From NCBI GenBank assembly GCA_935421135.1, contig OW285188.1:19941233-20005232 (forward strand): a stretch of 64,000 bases of DNA. Reading direction: 5' to 3'. This stretch comes from Bugulina stolonifera (taxonomy: Eukaryota > Bryozoa > Gymnolaemata > Cheilostomatida > Bugulidae). Position numbers and translations under genes: made by a program. Positions 35,401 to 48,111 of this stretch are shown here, one piece after another. Within the stretch, counting starts at the first letter, position 1, and every line of letters starts with the position of its first letter. The notes below the pieces were generated by a model that saw only the letters and a list, made by a program, of their open reading frames with translations, ran no database searches and was not told the DNA's origin.

Positions 35401-38400
35401 TTTTATCTCGACAAGACATGAGATAGTAGTAGTAATTACTCTTCCTATCAAAAAAGTGTTTATCTCCAAATCTTAAACAATCGCTAATCCTCATAGTACT
35501 TTGTAATAAATGATACTCAACTATTTCAATTTTTTTGCAACAACAGTGCAAAAAGTGTATCATGTCAGAAGGCTGGTTGGATAGCGTGGGTACATTAGTT
35601 ATTTAGGTATCAAGTTATAGGATTGGATACAATTACTTGCGTGGAGAGACATGCTTGATGTACGCAAAGCCTAATGCAACTATTGACCACATTATTAAGT
35701 GTGGTCACATTCTAAATATTTTTACTCTTCTTTGTGCAAACATTATTTTATGTAACCCATAGAAAATAGTCTTCCCAACACTCTATCAATGGAGTGCTGG
35801 ACTCCCAACTACAATGTAGGTGGTCCAGGGTTCATATCCGGTCAGTCGCCATGTTGGTGTTAGCTAGGGATCCTGCATCACCTTACTGTGCTATCATTAT
35901 GATGGGGACAGGTTAACTCCCTACCATTGGAGAAAGAGAAATGTTGCTTCAAATAGAGTCAACCTCCTGCCCTTTTTGTGTTCTTGAGCTTTCCTGTCAT
36001 TGCGTTGGCGTGTTGCCAGTGATGATCGAACTCCAATTACATTATTGGAAATCTGAACAGCTGAATTTTTCAAGACCAGAGCTGTAGAATGTGTATTATA
36101 TTGGTTATGTGTCATTGCAGTCACAAGGTTACACGTGGTGCAAGCATTATTTCACACTTTATATTCTATCTCTTGATATTGTAGATCAACTGACCAACTG
36201 CATTATGATACAGCACTGTCGATGGCCAAGCGTTATTCTGTCAGCTTATGGGATGTGTATGTCACACATCTGCAGTACCTTATGGTGGACAGCGGGTATG
36301 TTATTTACATTCTGTATATATCAATGCTTTTATTTGTATATACTCACTTATTATTTGTCAATGCGTATTACTGGGTAATATATACATGTATAATTTAATA
36401 AGTATTTATTTATGAGAAGTTACATGCTTCTACTATGGATAGACCCGTAATATAGAGCACAATTCTGCGATAAGTAATGTGCATTAATAATTTTCTAAAA
36501 ATATATGTGGTTTACGTGAACCTGCTATATTCTGGAATTGATCTTATTTATTCTGTGAGTAGTGTGAGAATTTATTATATCTGTAACCACTAGACTGGTT
36601 AAGGCAATAAGTTAGGTTTTCTTTTACCTATTAATTTTATCATTCTCGTGCAGACCATATTAGCTCAAGTTCTCACTCATTTTTGTTTTATATACTATCA
36701 ATAATTGGGGACGTCACCCTGGCTGTTAATCTGGGTTTACTATTATTATTTGACTCATTACTATAAACTCTGTTCTAGAATTATGACCCAAGTCATGGCA
36801 GATGGTAAAGATTATCACTACCATGACTGTCATATCGTAATGATTAACTTGTTATGCTATTGAGCCAGTTGTTTTTTTCATAACGAATATAATTTATTGT
36901 GTCTTGTATTGGAGCCAGTGTAATCTACAATCTACATCTACAATATATCATGTTAATCACTACACTACATGGTATCATGTTCTTTACACGCTTGTAAACA
37001 AGCATATTAGTTAATCATAATTTTAATAATCATTATAGTAATTAAATTTTTGAAACTGTATAGAAGCTAAACATAATAATAAATTTAATTATGACATTAC
37101 GCAAATGTGGGAAAAATTCCAATACATATGAAGAGTCACCAGACCTGTTGAACATCAGATATGAGATAGAAAGCCCTCATGTCCTCATTTAGATCGTTTT
37201 TGTTCATAAAAATAGATGATATAGTTGATAATTATCATTTACAGTCTAACCGTTGTGCAAGTAGATAAGAGAGTTGATAGGATTGGTATTATGAAGGACC
37301 TGCTGACGAAACCGGCAGAATTTGCCGAGTATATGGAGAGGAACGTACTAGTAGCCATTGATGGGACAGATATGTCCAAGTTACAGTTGTACTACAAGTT
37401 GATAGACGGCTGTCCCAGCAAACACCCTGTATCTACTGATACTCACAGAAAGCTGCTCAGTAAACTTATACCTGCGGCTCCAGGTAATGCAGCTGTTTAC
37501 CTGCATAAATTATGTAGTCTAGGTCTAAGATAACTGCTTAAATTATTTTATTATATTTAAATAATTTTAATTTGCACAATTCATGAAAACATATTAACTA
37601 AAGCTTAATTTATTATTATGTGGAACTTCTTCAACACTAAATACGTCTGAGAAAAGTCACTTAAAATTTCCCAGGTCTTTATAATAAAATATTTTTAGCT
37701 AAGGAATTATTTTTAATAAGTAAGAAGCTGAAAATGGCCCCCTACGACTACATTAGTTGTTGCTATAAATGAAGTTTCATATATATTTTGTACCAGACTA
37801 ATGGCAATGTTAATGAGACTCCGTGTGCAGTAAAATTAAACATATCAATTAGTTTGATTTATAATCATATCTTAGTTAAAAGTTATTGTAACCATGTTTT
37901 TGATCTTGGAAAATCTACTAGCGTATTAGATTAAATTTCTAATAAATATTTTCTTTTGTGACCTCAATTTCTGTATTGTTACAATAATTGCAAAATGTAG
38001 GAGCCCCATTAATAAAGTTTAATCTAATGTAATTAAATATAATTATAACCAATTTGCTTCCCACTTTATGGACATTACTACGATGTTTTGACTGTTGTGA
38101 AATATTTATCTTGATAGCCCAAGTTCTTTTGTAGGACTAGACTATGGTTCTTTGATGTCAGCAAACCATGACGCAGTAGAAATAATACGACCTGTATTGA
38201 AAAGTGGAAATGTTCATGTGTTTTCTAAGTTGGCATCTAAGATACCCATATCTAATGGTACACACCTTTCCACCAGCTCCGTATTCAATGCATGGGCCCA
38301 GAAGCTTTTCCTAGATGGAGCTTCTGCCAACAGTAAAGTCCCTGAATCGACTGTAAGTACATCTAACTCTTCTTCAATCTGTTTGGAGTTATCTGCTCTT

Positions 38401-41400
38401 TCTTTTTCTCTCATTGACTAGCATAATACACTAATTTCCACATGTCAAGTTTTCTTTTAATGATCTTATATAGACATAGCGTACACATACCATATAAGAT
38501 GGTGTAGACTATCCATACTTAGAATATATGCATAACTGACACTTTCAACTCCCAAGAATTTTGATCAATCCAACTAATAAGTTGTTTGCATTCATATTTT
38601 AATGATCATCTAGTGATTAACTGATTAGGTGTTTATGAATTCCTATTACTTGCCATCTGTATCATCCTTAACACTCCCAAATCATAACATATTATATTAT
38701 ATGTATATTATAGCCAAATATGTTATTTTTTATTATTGTTTTGGTCAGACTGGTGCAGATACTATCTGATGAACAGCAGCCAGACTGGTGCATTTGCTAT
38801 CTGATAATCAGTGTCCAGCTGCTGTCTAATTCCATCTTCTTACTCTCTTGTATAATTATGATTGTATAAGTCAGTATGGTTCGTGCTGATGCATGTGATG
38901 TCTGGGTGCTTCCATTTGTCATAAGAACCATGCAGCTGTTAAGACCTCACCCGGCTGAGATATAAATACATGTATAATAAATCTATACATGTTTTAATAT
39001 GCAATGGAATTTTAATAAAAATAATCAGTAAATCGCTGGTAATAAAACTTTATTAGAATGCATCTCAGATCTTGATTACTGCACATCTACCTTTATCTTT
39101 GCTCACTGGGGTACAGCCAATTAGACTGATAAATACAATCATTTTGAATAGAACGGTGTGCCTGGCAGCTTATATCACTGAAGTTGTTACATTATAATTA
39201 TCGTATCAAACTCCTCCATACCTTTTACCATTCCATTTATTAAACTATCTGATTTTAGGCTGCCTGGGTGCACCGTTACGAATCATGTGGAGAGTTTGTC
39301 AACAAGATGGAGCCCAGTGATGATGTTGGTTTTCTTAAACACGCTTTGTTTAGCAGCAAAGCTCTGGACATGGTGAGCTATCAAAATATTATGTTCTCTA
39401 TACTGGCATGTGCTCAGCTGTTACGATTGTTCTCTTGAGCATTTCTGCAGCCAATATCATATTGTAATGCTAAAATTGTGTTGTCAGTATGTCAGGTTCC
39501 AGTTCTACTAATACTAGATTGTAGTGTCGGTATTGTTACAAATATTAACCAAAACCAATTATTTGCGGTTTGGCTGGATAACAATCATGTGTACAATGAT
39601 GTGTTTGTTTATTCTGCATTTCATGTAGTACATTCCACAACAGTCAATATTAATCAATTATTCCATTTCTTTGAAACTGATTAATATGAAGTAAGCATGT
39701 CCAGGGTTGTTCCTCTCCAGGAGAGGTATGCACATCTATTGCCTACGTCTAGCATAGTCTGACACTCAGGGATTATAATTGATGTTGGAATATGATTTCA
39801 TTCATTTGACTAACAATAATATATTTTATCAGTGGCTATTATATTCAAATATGGGCACCTATGCTTTAGAACTTTCAAGACATAGAATTCAGATTTTGTA
39901 TATTATGGCTTATCTTAACGATATAACCTATAAAAAGTTCTTAAATGTGACTTTACATTGGTAATAAAATCTTAAAGCTTTGTACAAAGGTATTGAATGG
40001 TTGAATGGAAATCTGTTCCAATCCATTCTATGGATAGACCGTGTTATAGGTTCCACCATGCGCTATGTTATACCTAGGTTCCACCATGGGCTCTGTTATG
40101 GGTTCCACCACTGGCTCTGTTATACCTAGGTTCCACCATGGGCTCTGTTATAGGTTCCACCATGGGCTCTGTTATAGGTTCCACCATGGGCTCTGTTATA
40201 CCTAGGTTCCACCATGGGCTTTGTTATGGGCGTGTAACACAATTTTTCCAACTTTTCATATTAGTCACTGATTTTTGAATGATACATGAAGATTTGCATT
40301 GGCAGAGCCACTGGGTCTAACAGTTTGACACTAGCCACTTATAAGATTAGAAATTAAACCACAAATATATCAGCTAATGTTTCTGTTAATTCTCTGTTGA
40401 TGGTTTTATGAAATTCTTGATTAATGGGGTAGCATTATTCTTTGAATAAGATGATCAGAATAAAACAGGCTGTCTGGTATTATGACATTGGTATGCTGGG
40501 GTAGGGTGCAATATGCAGTATGTGCGCACTCTAATTACACAACCAAACCCTGCCTGCCTGCTAGGGAGAAGATAAGAAAAGCGTATGAGTTATTAATTAT
40601 GATTAAATTAACCACAAACTTTTCTTTACCTGGATTTAAAAAAGAATGGAATTTAAGTTGTCTAGAAAAAGTAAGCTATATTTGAATCTAGATTCCTATA
40701 TGTAACAATCATAATTCTGGTCACTCATTATAATATCTCATGTGCAGGTTCCTCTGGAGGCTAGACAGGAGATATGCAGGAGGAATCTAAAGCACTGCAA
40801 GACCAATATTGGTAAAGATAAGCAAAGAGAAACAAATAGGTAGGCTATGCTCTAGTTGCCAAACTTGGATATTGATATATAGGAGTTGTGTTCTCTCCGT
40901 CTCTGGCTTTTTTTGGGACAAAATTAAGAGACATGCTGGAACTGATATTTACCAAATATTTATAGTAGGTGCCATCACTACCTGGTTAGCTTGAGACACT
41001 AGTTGTCTAACATCCAGTTCTATATGGTGTACTCCAGTCTTGCATAGTTATTTGTGGTATGTACAATGTACTTGTTAATTATACTCAATACACAACAATG
41101 TTTTCTTTGGCAGCATGTCATGGACCGAGGCCACCTCCACAGTGCAGACGTTCCAGACTCATCTGGAGAAAATGGGGAGTGAGTCCCTGATTGGACTAAG
41201 GTTAGCAGAAGATGTACAAGTGCAGAGCTACCATAAGAAGATAGACGCCTGCATGGGAGAGCCTGAAAAGGTAAGTCTAGTTCTCCATTTTTTCACTTTT
41301 TACTGTATTAGTTATGGTTTTTGGGTATAAAATGGTATCTGAATGAGAAGGCACTGTGACATGTGACACATACATCTTATGTTGTAGTTGAAGGAGGTAC

Positions 41401-44400
41401 TGGTTAGAATGCTTCTGGATGGGCAAGCCTTAGAGTTGGTACATGACATCCTAGAAGTCATACCAGTAGAAGGTTGGGGCGTACGTGATGCTCTGACAGA
41501 CGCTGTATCTGATATCTGTCAGCACCTCAGGTTAATACACTAAGGGGAAAATTCAGTATCTAATCAGCATATACTCGTACAATGTCATGTACTCCTAATA
41601 TAAATATCCAGATTTCAAATCTCTTCTAATGAATGGTGCAGTGGCTAACCAGAGAACTTAGGTTAAGAATGTTCTGTGCTCCCACGCATTCATGCTTTTT
41701 AATGACATGGTTCCCAGAACATACATGTATTTGTGTTTGTGTTTTCACCACACATATTCAGTTTCATTCCATAGCTATGATTGTAGTAATGCTAACCAGA
41801 GCACTGAGTGTAACTCTATACCAGTAGGGCTACTCATGTGTTACCCAGACCTTACTTTGTGCCCAACAGAAGCTCTCAGGCTAGTCTGACATGCAATGGT
41901 AAGCCAACTATGAAGGCATTCGAAAATCTTATCAATCAAGTCGCCGAGCACCAAAAAGAGGCTGGTGATTTAGTAAGCTCTGAGGATGTGATGTCGTTGT
42001 TCCGTCCACTAGTTCCTGATACAAGTATAGCTATCAACACAAAACTGAAGGCGTTGACACTTTTAGAACAGGTATACATGCCGTACTCATATTTTACATG
42101 TATATCTATTACGTATATCGTACATTTACCAGTAATTAATTTCATGTCTTCGAGTCTGGTTTGAACTGAAAATTTATTTATATCCTGTACAAGTCATGTA
42201 TGTATCAGAATACATGTATAAGTGAATCTTCTCCCACTGTCAAACGGTATGAATGTCTGATTTTATTAACAACTAACAGCACTAATATTCGGTCAAAATT
42301 CGTAAAATTGTATGACAGTCTGATAATATTCTATGGTAGGTAAGTATGTATATGCACTGTACACTCACCATGTATACATGTACATACTCAAGTACAATGG
42401 TATGACAATTCCATATACAGTTTTACATTTAGAAGGGTAGGGGTACTTTGTGATTGTTTGGTGTAGCTTAATAAGCTCTCTATAGAGTTGATATGTGCTG
42501 CTTTGTCAACACATCTCAGTACACATCATATAATATTATGTATCTCAACTTGTAGTTTGTAGAAGGGAAAGCAAATGTATAATGTAGTAAGAAACGATTC
42601 ACTTTTTACTCATTCATGTAAGTATAGTAGACAGTAGAGGGTTCGTCTACATATTATATATACATGTATGTATGTACCATTTCAGAGCTTTGTCCTTTCT
42701 GAGACGGACAGTCTCCTAGTTCTGGTGTACCAAACCCAAGCGGTTACTGTTCCACATTGGCCTGGTAGAAAGGTAACAGACACTCATTACCCTGTAGCTC
42801 ATGTTAGACATATTGTACAATGCTGCACAGCTAGTATGTCAAAGCTGCATTTTATTTGTTTTCAGCACAAAATGTACAAAAAGTAAACCTACATGTTTGT
42901 TTTATTCTATTTTATTCAAGCTTATGAATGGAGTTGGTTCATCATGATGTATAATATCTGATATCTGGTATTGTACCTGCAGAGACCATAGTTGTACATG
43001 TATATTCACTTTCTGCATAAAATTTGTTCTGTTGAACTTTAAGGTCGTGAACTGACTATCATACTGTCTAGATATATGTGAGTATGTATGGGCGTATGAT
43101 GGATTGCATGTCTGACTGTGACTGCTCTACTCCTCTGGTATTACTGGCATTGGCAATACTGTACCTACAGTACATGTATACATGCCATACATACATCCTG
43201 GCCTACATGCAGTTTTATATACTCGTACATGTATAATGTACATACAATGTATACAGTAGGTGCACATGTAGCCTAAATATACATAGACACGTAGACTGCA
43301 TGTAGGTATATCGTGTCGGCATCCATTCCTTTAGATCTCTCCCCGAGTGTGCAGTCATATTATACATAGAAATACCTGGCACAGTTCATGCAATTGGTAA
43401 ACAGGTCGCCATTTAGTAATATTTTGTTCACAATATTTAGTATTCAATTTTACATAAATTGCAAAGTTTATTGTCTTCAGTTTCTCTGATATATTTTTAT
43501 TATTATAGTTATAATAATAAAAATAGTACATCGTCCGCTTCTATTATATAGCCTGTTATAAAGGCTTTTATGTTATTCACGTTTTGTTAGGTTGAAGTGA
43601 CGGATGTTGACTCCGTGACCTCTCGCACAGCGTTGTTCCAGGAGCTAGTGAATGACGGCACAGACCTGTCTCAGTTTCTTTCACTTGCTTCCCTCCTCAA
43701 CATCTGGCCTCATCATAAAAATATAGAGTAAGTAGTATCGTCTAGTAGGCTTACATGTCTCAACGTCGTACAGGTTCATAATGATCACTTATTAGTTCGT
43801 CTGCATTGCTGCTAGCGTTGATCTGTAGAAAATTACTATTCAATAAAACAAGATTATATCGTTCATATTATTCACAAAGACAGCAAGCATCAAGTTACGA
43901 TACTGAACTGAACTAAACACTGTTGTGTTCTAACAAAACTGTAAGGCTGTGATTGACTAAGTGTATGTTGGTGGTGAGATCGTCTATGCCCAGCAGCTAA
44001 CTAGAAACTAGTTATTTTACCACCAATGCGCATGCATTCAGTCGCACCCCATCCCCCTCCGCAATTTTGTGGAAACAATACTTTTCAGCAAAACTTCCAA
44101 CTTTGTGGCCAAACTTCAAGTCAGGCTGCCATCATTTTTCCTTTGAGTCATGGTTTAATCTGAATGCCCTGTAGTTCCTTTGGGTTGAATCGTTTGATAG
44201 CATAAGTGAGTTAAATATAGTCTAAGTATACGTAAGCAATTACACATTACTGGTAATTATCTCAGTCATTAGAGACATGATTAGTGCATTCTTTAGCAAC
44301 ACCGGCTTACTTAAAACCTGTTAACAGATGAATCAGAGATTTGTTGTGCATTAGTTCTCCCATATGGTCTAGGGGTTAGGATTCCTGGTTTTCACCCAGG

Positions 44401-47093
44401 CGGCCCGGGTTCGATTCCCGGTGTGGGAACAACTTTTTATCTCAATATTTTTCGTTTGCAGTTCTCTATGGGTGCTATTGATAGACTCGTTGCTAACAAA
44501 AGGGGGCTCAGAACAGGCAGCAGAGAATTTGGTGGCTCTATGCTTAGCTGAAGGTCTGTCACAGGGTGTGATACAGGTAAGTGTTTAATTCTGCTGCTGT
44601 GTTATTCAACCCCCTCTCACTAAGTTCTGTCTCTCAACTACAGCTTAGTAAGCCTACATACATACAATTGAATTTTTCGATTCCTTCATGATGTCATCAA
44701 GTAGGTTTCCAGCGTTTACCTAACTCATAGCTCACATTTATTGTTAGTTTATGATTTACATGAAAACTACATGTATATATCTTTAGCACGCATACAGCTG
44801 TTTGAAGACAGGAAAGCATTTTCATAATTGTGTGATGCTAGCCTTACAGTCCAACTCTCCAGTTCTACTCGAAGACATCATTGACGTTGTGTCGGAGAAT
44901 TTTGAGGTGTGTAAAGTTCTTTACCATTATGACATACGCGCTACATAACTTACCTAATTAGCATAAATCAATTTCCTTGTTGCTAAATAATAATATATTG
45001 ACCAACATTGCTAGTATAAAGTTCACAAGTTGAGGGCGATACATGCCACAGCCGGCTCTTTGCCCTCACTTTTTTATTAATCCAGTAAAATTATTACTGA
45101 AGTAATTAAATCTGAGAAGGATAATTACCATTTTATGTTTAATTGGAGGGATGAGTCACACTCAGACTGTCTAGGTAGATACAGAAATCTCCTCACATTG
45201 TCACTTGGACCTCTACGCTGTTTCTGCAAACTTTCAATTTTGAGACCTTTTCAGTACGTTTTGGGCTACAATATGCGTTCTTCCTACATGTGGGTAAATC
45301 GTCCCTCTAAACAGCATTTACTAAACCAACACTGGTACATTTTCATTGCGAAGTTTACAAATTTTCGACAGTTGGACAACCAAATTGTTAAAATAGTCAT
45401 TCAACTTCTAGTTACCTTCAACGGCCTTGAACTAGTTTTTTCATCCACGGACTATACTTTTCCAAGAAATAGTTTAACTCAGGTCCATTAGAACCTGAGA
45501 ATGATACAGGATACCATGCCTTCCACATGTTCCAGTTCCATGTGATATTCAACTACGTATGCATAGCACCAATTACTTTACCCACACCATCCTCCCCCCC
45601 CCCCCTTACTGGGGCAACAGTGCAGTCACTACTACACTGCAATGATGGGAATCTACCATTAGGTTAGACTCTAAAAGAGAGATGTGTAACTTGTCCATGT
45701 ATAATGAGTTTACCTGTATAGCTACATTCCATTTGAGTAGAATCAAGATGTAGGGAGGGCGTGTAACCACCTGGAAGGGGTTTCACATACTAGCACTCTC
45801 TCATTATGTGCATACTCAATCATGACGTGCTGTGATTTTACACTAACAGACATAAATTCAGTAATTTGTTGTTTTGTCACTACGCAGTGCATTTTAAGCC
45901 ATTTCTTATGATAAATATCTCACCACAGCTTAGCACTCCGCTTGGCCACCTCTTGGTGTAAACAAAATTATTTTCCCCAGCTTATTTTTATTAAGTGAAT
46001 CAAATTGCGAGCAAGTGTCATGCTCTTTGCCATGGTCTACTGCGTAAAGTCATGTTGCACTAAAGTTATGCCTAATTAATAAGATATTTATGCCTCTTAA
46101 CCATTGCCACATGTTTGCAATACTTTAAAAAATTAAAACCCACTAAAGTAAATTTTTGAAGAGAATTAACAGGTCTCGAATAATTAAAACTTGTTGGATT
46201 AAATTATTATCCTCATCTATAATATTGATTGCACAACAACATTAGTGAAGCGAATTACGCATCCTGATAAGCTCTCTGTATGCCCTGATACTCTCTGAAT
46301 TTACCTTATGACTATGTTCTACCACAGATATTCCACGAAGACGAGACAATACTAAAAGGTATATTTGAGCATCATCTTGCTTCAAACTTTGTCGATAGTG
46401 AGATTTTCCAACCTCTGGTTAACTATTTGGCTGCTCATCAAAAGGAGGCTGACTTCCTTGACCCAAACATTGTCATGAACGAGTTGCTCCAAGCAAATCG
46501 TGTAACTGAGGCTAAAGAAGTGGAGAAGGCTTGCAGAGGGAAGCAAGGTACACTTTTATTTGTGTTATACAGTTCCACTGATTTTGGTAAAGGTTGACCA
46601 GAGTTGTGATTTAGCTCTGCTAGTTACCAATTGCCTCCATTTTATCAGGTAAAATGGCGATTATTATAGGCTACATACATCACTACTTACTTATATGTCA
46701 TAACTCCCTAACTTGGTGGTGCTATGAGCTACAATATGCTGTATAAACTCCCTTAGACCATATTCTATTTGAAATGAAAATGAATATTAGCAAGTAATTG
46801 TGGAACCTATGCTAACGTTGTGGCTAAGTTCTTGTTGCTCTCATTCCTTTGGAAGGCTCGAAATCCAGTGTAAAGCACTATTAGTTTATCTCTTATGGTA
46901 CTCAACACCATTATATTATATAATCTTCCTGGAATGTGAGTATTTGATTGACATGATGGTGAGTGAACGGATTAAGCTTAGTTATAGTACATTCCTAATG
47001 TGTTATCATCTTTTCTGTACTGTAGGGTTACGAACTCTGGACGCTGCCGCAGGAGCTATCAAATCTCTCAGCAGATGGTGGAGGAAGGACTAA
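20418..47093 (+). CDS. NBAS: Neuroblastoma-amplified sequence protein (NBAS; NRZ tethering complex subunit, Sec39 domain)
   Basis: 51 coding exons join in phase to 2325 aa: 20418-20552, 21372-21435, 21676-21718, 21865-22008, 22268-22430, 22707-22795, 22902-22958, 23314-23551, 23652-23726, 24065-24307, 24554-24697, 24800-24993, 25122-25191, 25454-25579, 25786-25937, 26138-26266, 26378-26456, 26895-26999, 27176-27240, 27337-27480, 27717-27921, 28275-28409, 28578-28757, 28943-29066, 29560-29620, 29991-30054, 30239-30400, 30969-31134, 31538-31726, 31842-31921, 32156-32352, 32516-32684, 33512-33748, 34140-34254, 34372-34448, 34545-34730, 35086-35234, 36185-36295, 37245-37483, 38135-38352, 39259-39372, 40748-40839, 41114-41270, 41388-41530, 41870-42071, 42686-42772, 43591-43727, 44462-44576, 44787-44906, 46328-46547, 47026-47093. 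Family landmarks are ILYDLNICTEW, PQWRRMAWSEDSQLLA (N-terminal beta-propeller), LVYQRQWRKS (Sec39 region), RFTADDEYKKE, MAKRYSVSLWDVYVTHLQ, and a C-terminus AAAGAIKSLSRWW. In vertebrates NBAS joins RINT1 and ZW10 at the ER to tether Golgi-derived vesicles and also acts with UPF1 in nonsense-mediated decay. An acidic Ser/Asp insert (SVADDSDSEDESESSS) is in exon 12. Exon 25's start is the weakest junction. Long introns carry repeats and two tRNA genes (separate entries); others show nothing. Confidence 0.95.
20757..21089 (-). mobile_element. tRNA-derived SINE, full length
   Basis: Read on the minus strand, it starts GGGAGCAGCCTTGGCTTAGG (A box TGGCTTAGGGG) and has a perfect B box GGTTCGAATCC about 40 nt further on. 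A roughly 200-bp body with AAGAGCATCC and GCTGGCACCTGGCAGTGC follows, and it ends in (TAC)n at 20757-20778. The tRNA head can no longer fold a proper anticodon stem, so it is a SINE rather than a tRNA gene. It lies in NBAS intron 1. TAC-rich DNA also flanks the head, which may be target-site duplication. Confidence 0.75.
29150..29370. repeat. 34-bp minisatellite, about 6 copies, NBAS intron 24
   Basis: Units start CTATGATATACATGTACATA and end ATACATGCTACCTCC; successive starts are exactly 34 bp apart (29163, 29197). Each unit contains the palindromic ACATGTACATGT-like core, so the array can form hairpins. Degenerate units extend to about 29420. Confidence 0.9.
30574..30882 (+). repeat. 17-bp minisatellite, about 18 copies, NBAS intron 27
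   Basis: The unit GGTCCTGGAGCAGTGCT is nearly perfect throughout, with T-for-C or A-for-G changes in a few copies near the right end. It fills over half of the 568-bp intron. Because 17 is not a multiple of three and the unit has no stop, all three plus-strand frames are open across the array; these frames are not genes. Confidence 0.97.
33052..33123 (+). tRNA. tRNA-Thr (anticodon TGT)
   Basis: This is a complete 72-nt cloverleaf. The acceptor GCCTCTA pairs with TGGAGGC; the D arm is GCTC/GAGC; the anticodon stem CTGGT/ACCAG encloses loop CTTGTAA (anticodon TGT); the T arm is TTGGG/CCCAA with TTCAATC. A TTTT run follows directly as Pol III terminator. The internal A box (TAGCTCAGTGG) and B box (GGTTCAATCCC) are intact. 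It lies in NBAS intron 32, on the same strand as NBAS. Confidence 0.95.
35785..35850 (+). repeat. Degenerate tRNA-derived repeat, NBAS intron 37
   Basis: The stretch has an A-box-like segment (TATCAATGGAGTGCTGG), a B box (GGTTCATATCC) at tRNA-like spacing, and stem-like CTGGACTCCCA. Arms do not pair well, so it is probably the head of an old SINE; downstream limits are unclear. Confidence 0.35.
40043..40230. repeat. 24/28-bp minisatellite, about 8 copies, NBAS intron 41
   Basis: Units read GTTATAGG or GTTATACCTAGG followed by TTCCACCATGGGCTCT. Two length classes (24 and 28 bp) are interleaved, differing by a 4-bp insertion. Confidence 0.9.
43492..43525. repeat. Perfect 16-bp AT inverted repeat with 2-nt spacer
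   Basis: TATTTTTATTATTATA is separated by GT from its exact reverse complement. It lies in NBAS intron 46, about 65 bp before the acceptor of exon 47. Confidence 0.85.
44358..44429 (+). tRNA. tRNA-Glu (anticodon TTC)
   Basis: The 72-nt gene differs from the animal tRNA-Glu(UUC) consensus I know at only a few bases. Acceptor TCCCATA pairs with TGTGGGA; anticodon arm CCTGG/CCAGG has loop TTTTCAC (TTC); T arm CCGGG...CCCGG; B box GGTTCGATTCC. A TTTTT terminator starts 5 nt downstream (44434). It lies in NBAS intron 47, just 32 bp upstream of exon 48, in NBAS orientation. Confidence 0.96.
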
Positions 47094-47309
47094 AAGAGAG
47101 GTAGCTAGTAAATGTGGTAGTGCATCGGCCAATCAAATTCTTACGAAGCCAAAGAAGACCTGTTATTGAAGCATATCCACAGTGGTTATTCAGCTCATTT
47201 AGTCATATACACTAGTATTACTCAGTACATAGTATGTATGCAACTTCTTGTCTGGTATATTTAATACTATTTATTATTTAAACAAGTTGGTATTTTTATA
47301 TGCATTGGC

Positions 47310-47315
47310 AATAAA
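47310..47315 (+). terminator. NBAS polyadenylation signal AATAAA
   Basis: This is the first canonical AATAAA after the NBAS stop codon, 217 bp downstream. Confidence 0.5.
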
Positions 47316-48111
47316 TTATCTCACAGTTACTTTATACAAAGCTTGTAGTGATATTTAGCAGGGTATAGCTAGAGGACATGGTGAATAGTAAAAGGTGCCC
47401 TTACACAGTAGCAGTATATAATAAAGCATGTATGTGTACTTATATGGTCTCCTAAGTTTTGGTACATCACAGTTAGTGAAACAATATTGGTGGAGGTGTC
47501 AGTCCAGACTACGCCTACTGACTAGCGAAATAATAGCATTCATATATACATGTAGGCTACATAACAATATTATACTATTTTATAGTATTAGCTTATATTG
47601 AATATGATTGTAGCTATGTCATATTTGATAGGAGATCTACATTTTCATTCAACATTGTACTGGTAGTTGGTCTCCGTTCTCACCAGCTGTGGTGTAGGGG
47701 ATAGACATTATTATTATCTGAGACATAAGTTGTGTAATTGTCATTGTGTGAAGGTGATGAGTGATCGTGTGGATTAACTAGTCTGGGTTTGGTATTGTTT
47801 TTCTAGTTGGTAAATTCCTATCTGAACAAATCATCCACTAATCTGGGTCTGAGACAACAGGGATCAATGGGAGATCAAAACAAGTTAGTTAGGTGTACAA
47901 ACTATAAGCATATTATAATGTAGGAATCCTGTTGATGGAGGGTGGTGCTAGCAGTTCCCCTGCTAATCTCGTACACCATAAGGTCACAGCCCCAGTAGAC
48001 TTAGATCCTCATTTGTGACGGGAGTTTTTTCCGATTTCTGCACAGAACATAGAGCAGCAGCTATCCTTTCTGCGATTAGTCTGGTGGACATTTTGAAAAT
48101 TAAGTAACCAT

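Noticed and set aside
45135..45491. 118-codon open frame in an NBAS intron (MFNWRDESHSDCLGRYRNLL...)
   Set aside because: No family resemblance, no fitting splice sites, and the NBAS exons on either side join in phase without it.
45591..45606. Run of C residues
   Set aside because: A simple homopolymer in an intron; length may be a sequencing artefact.
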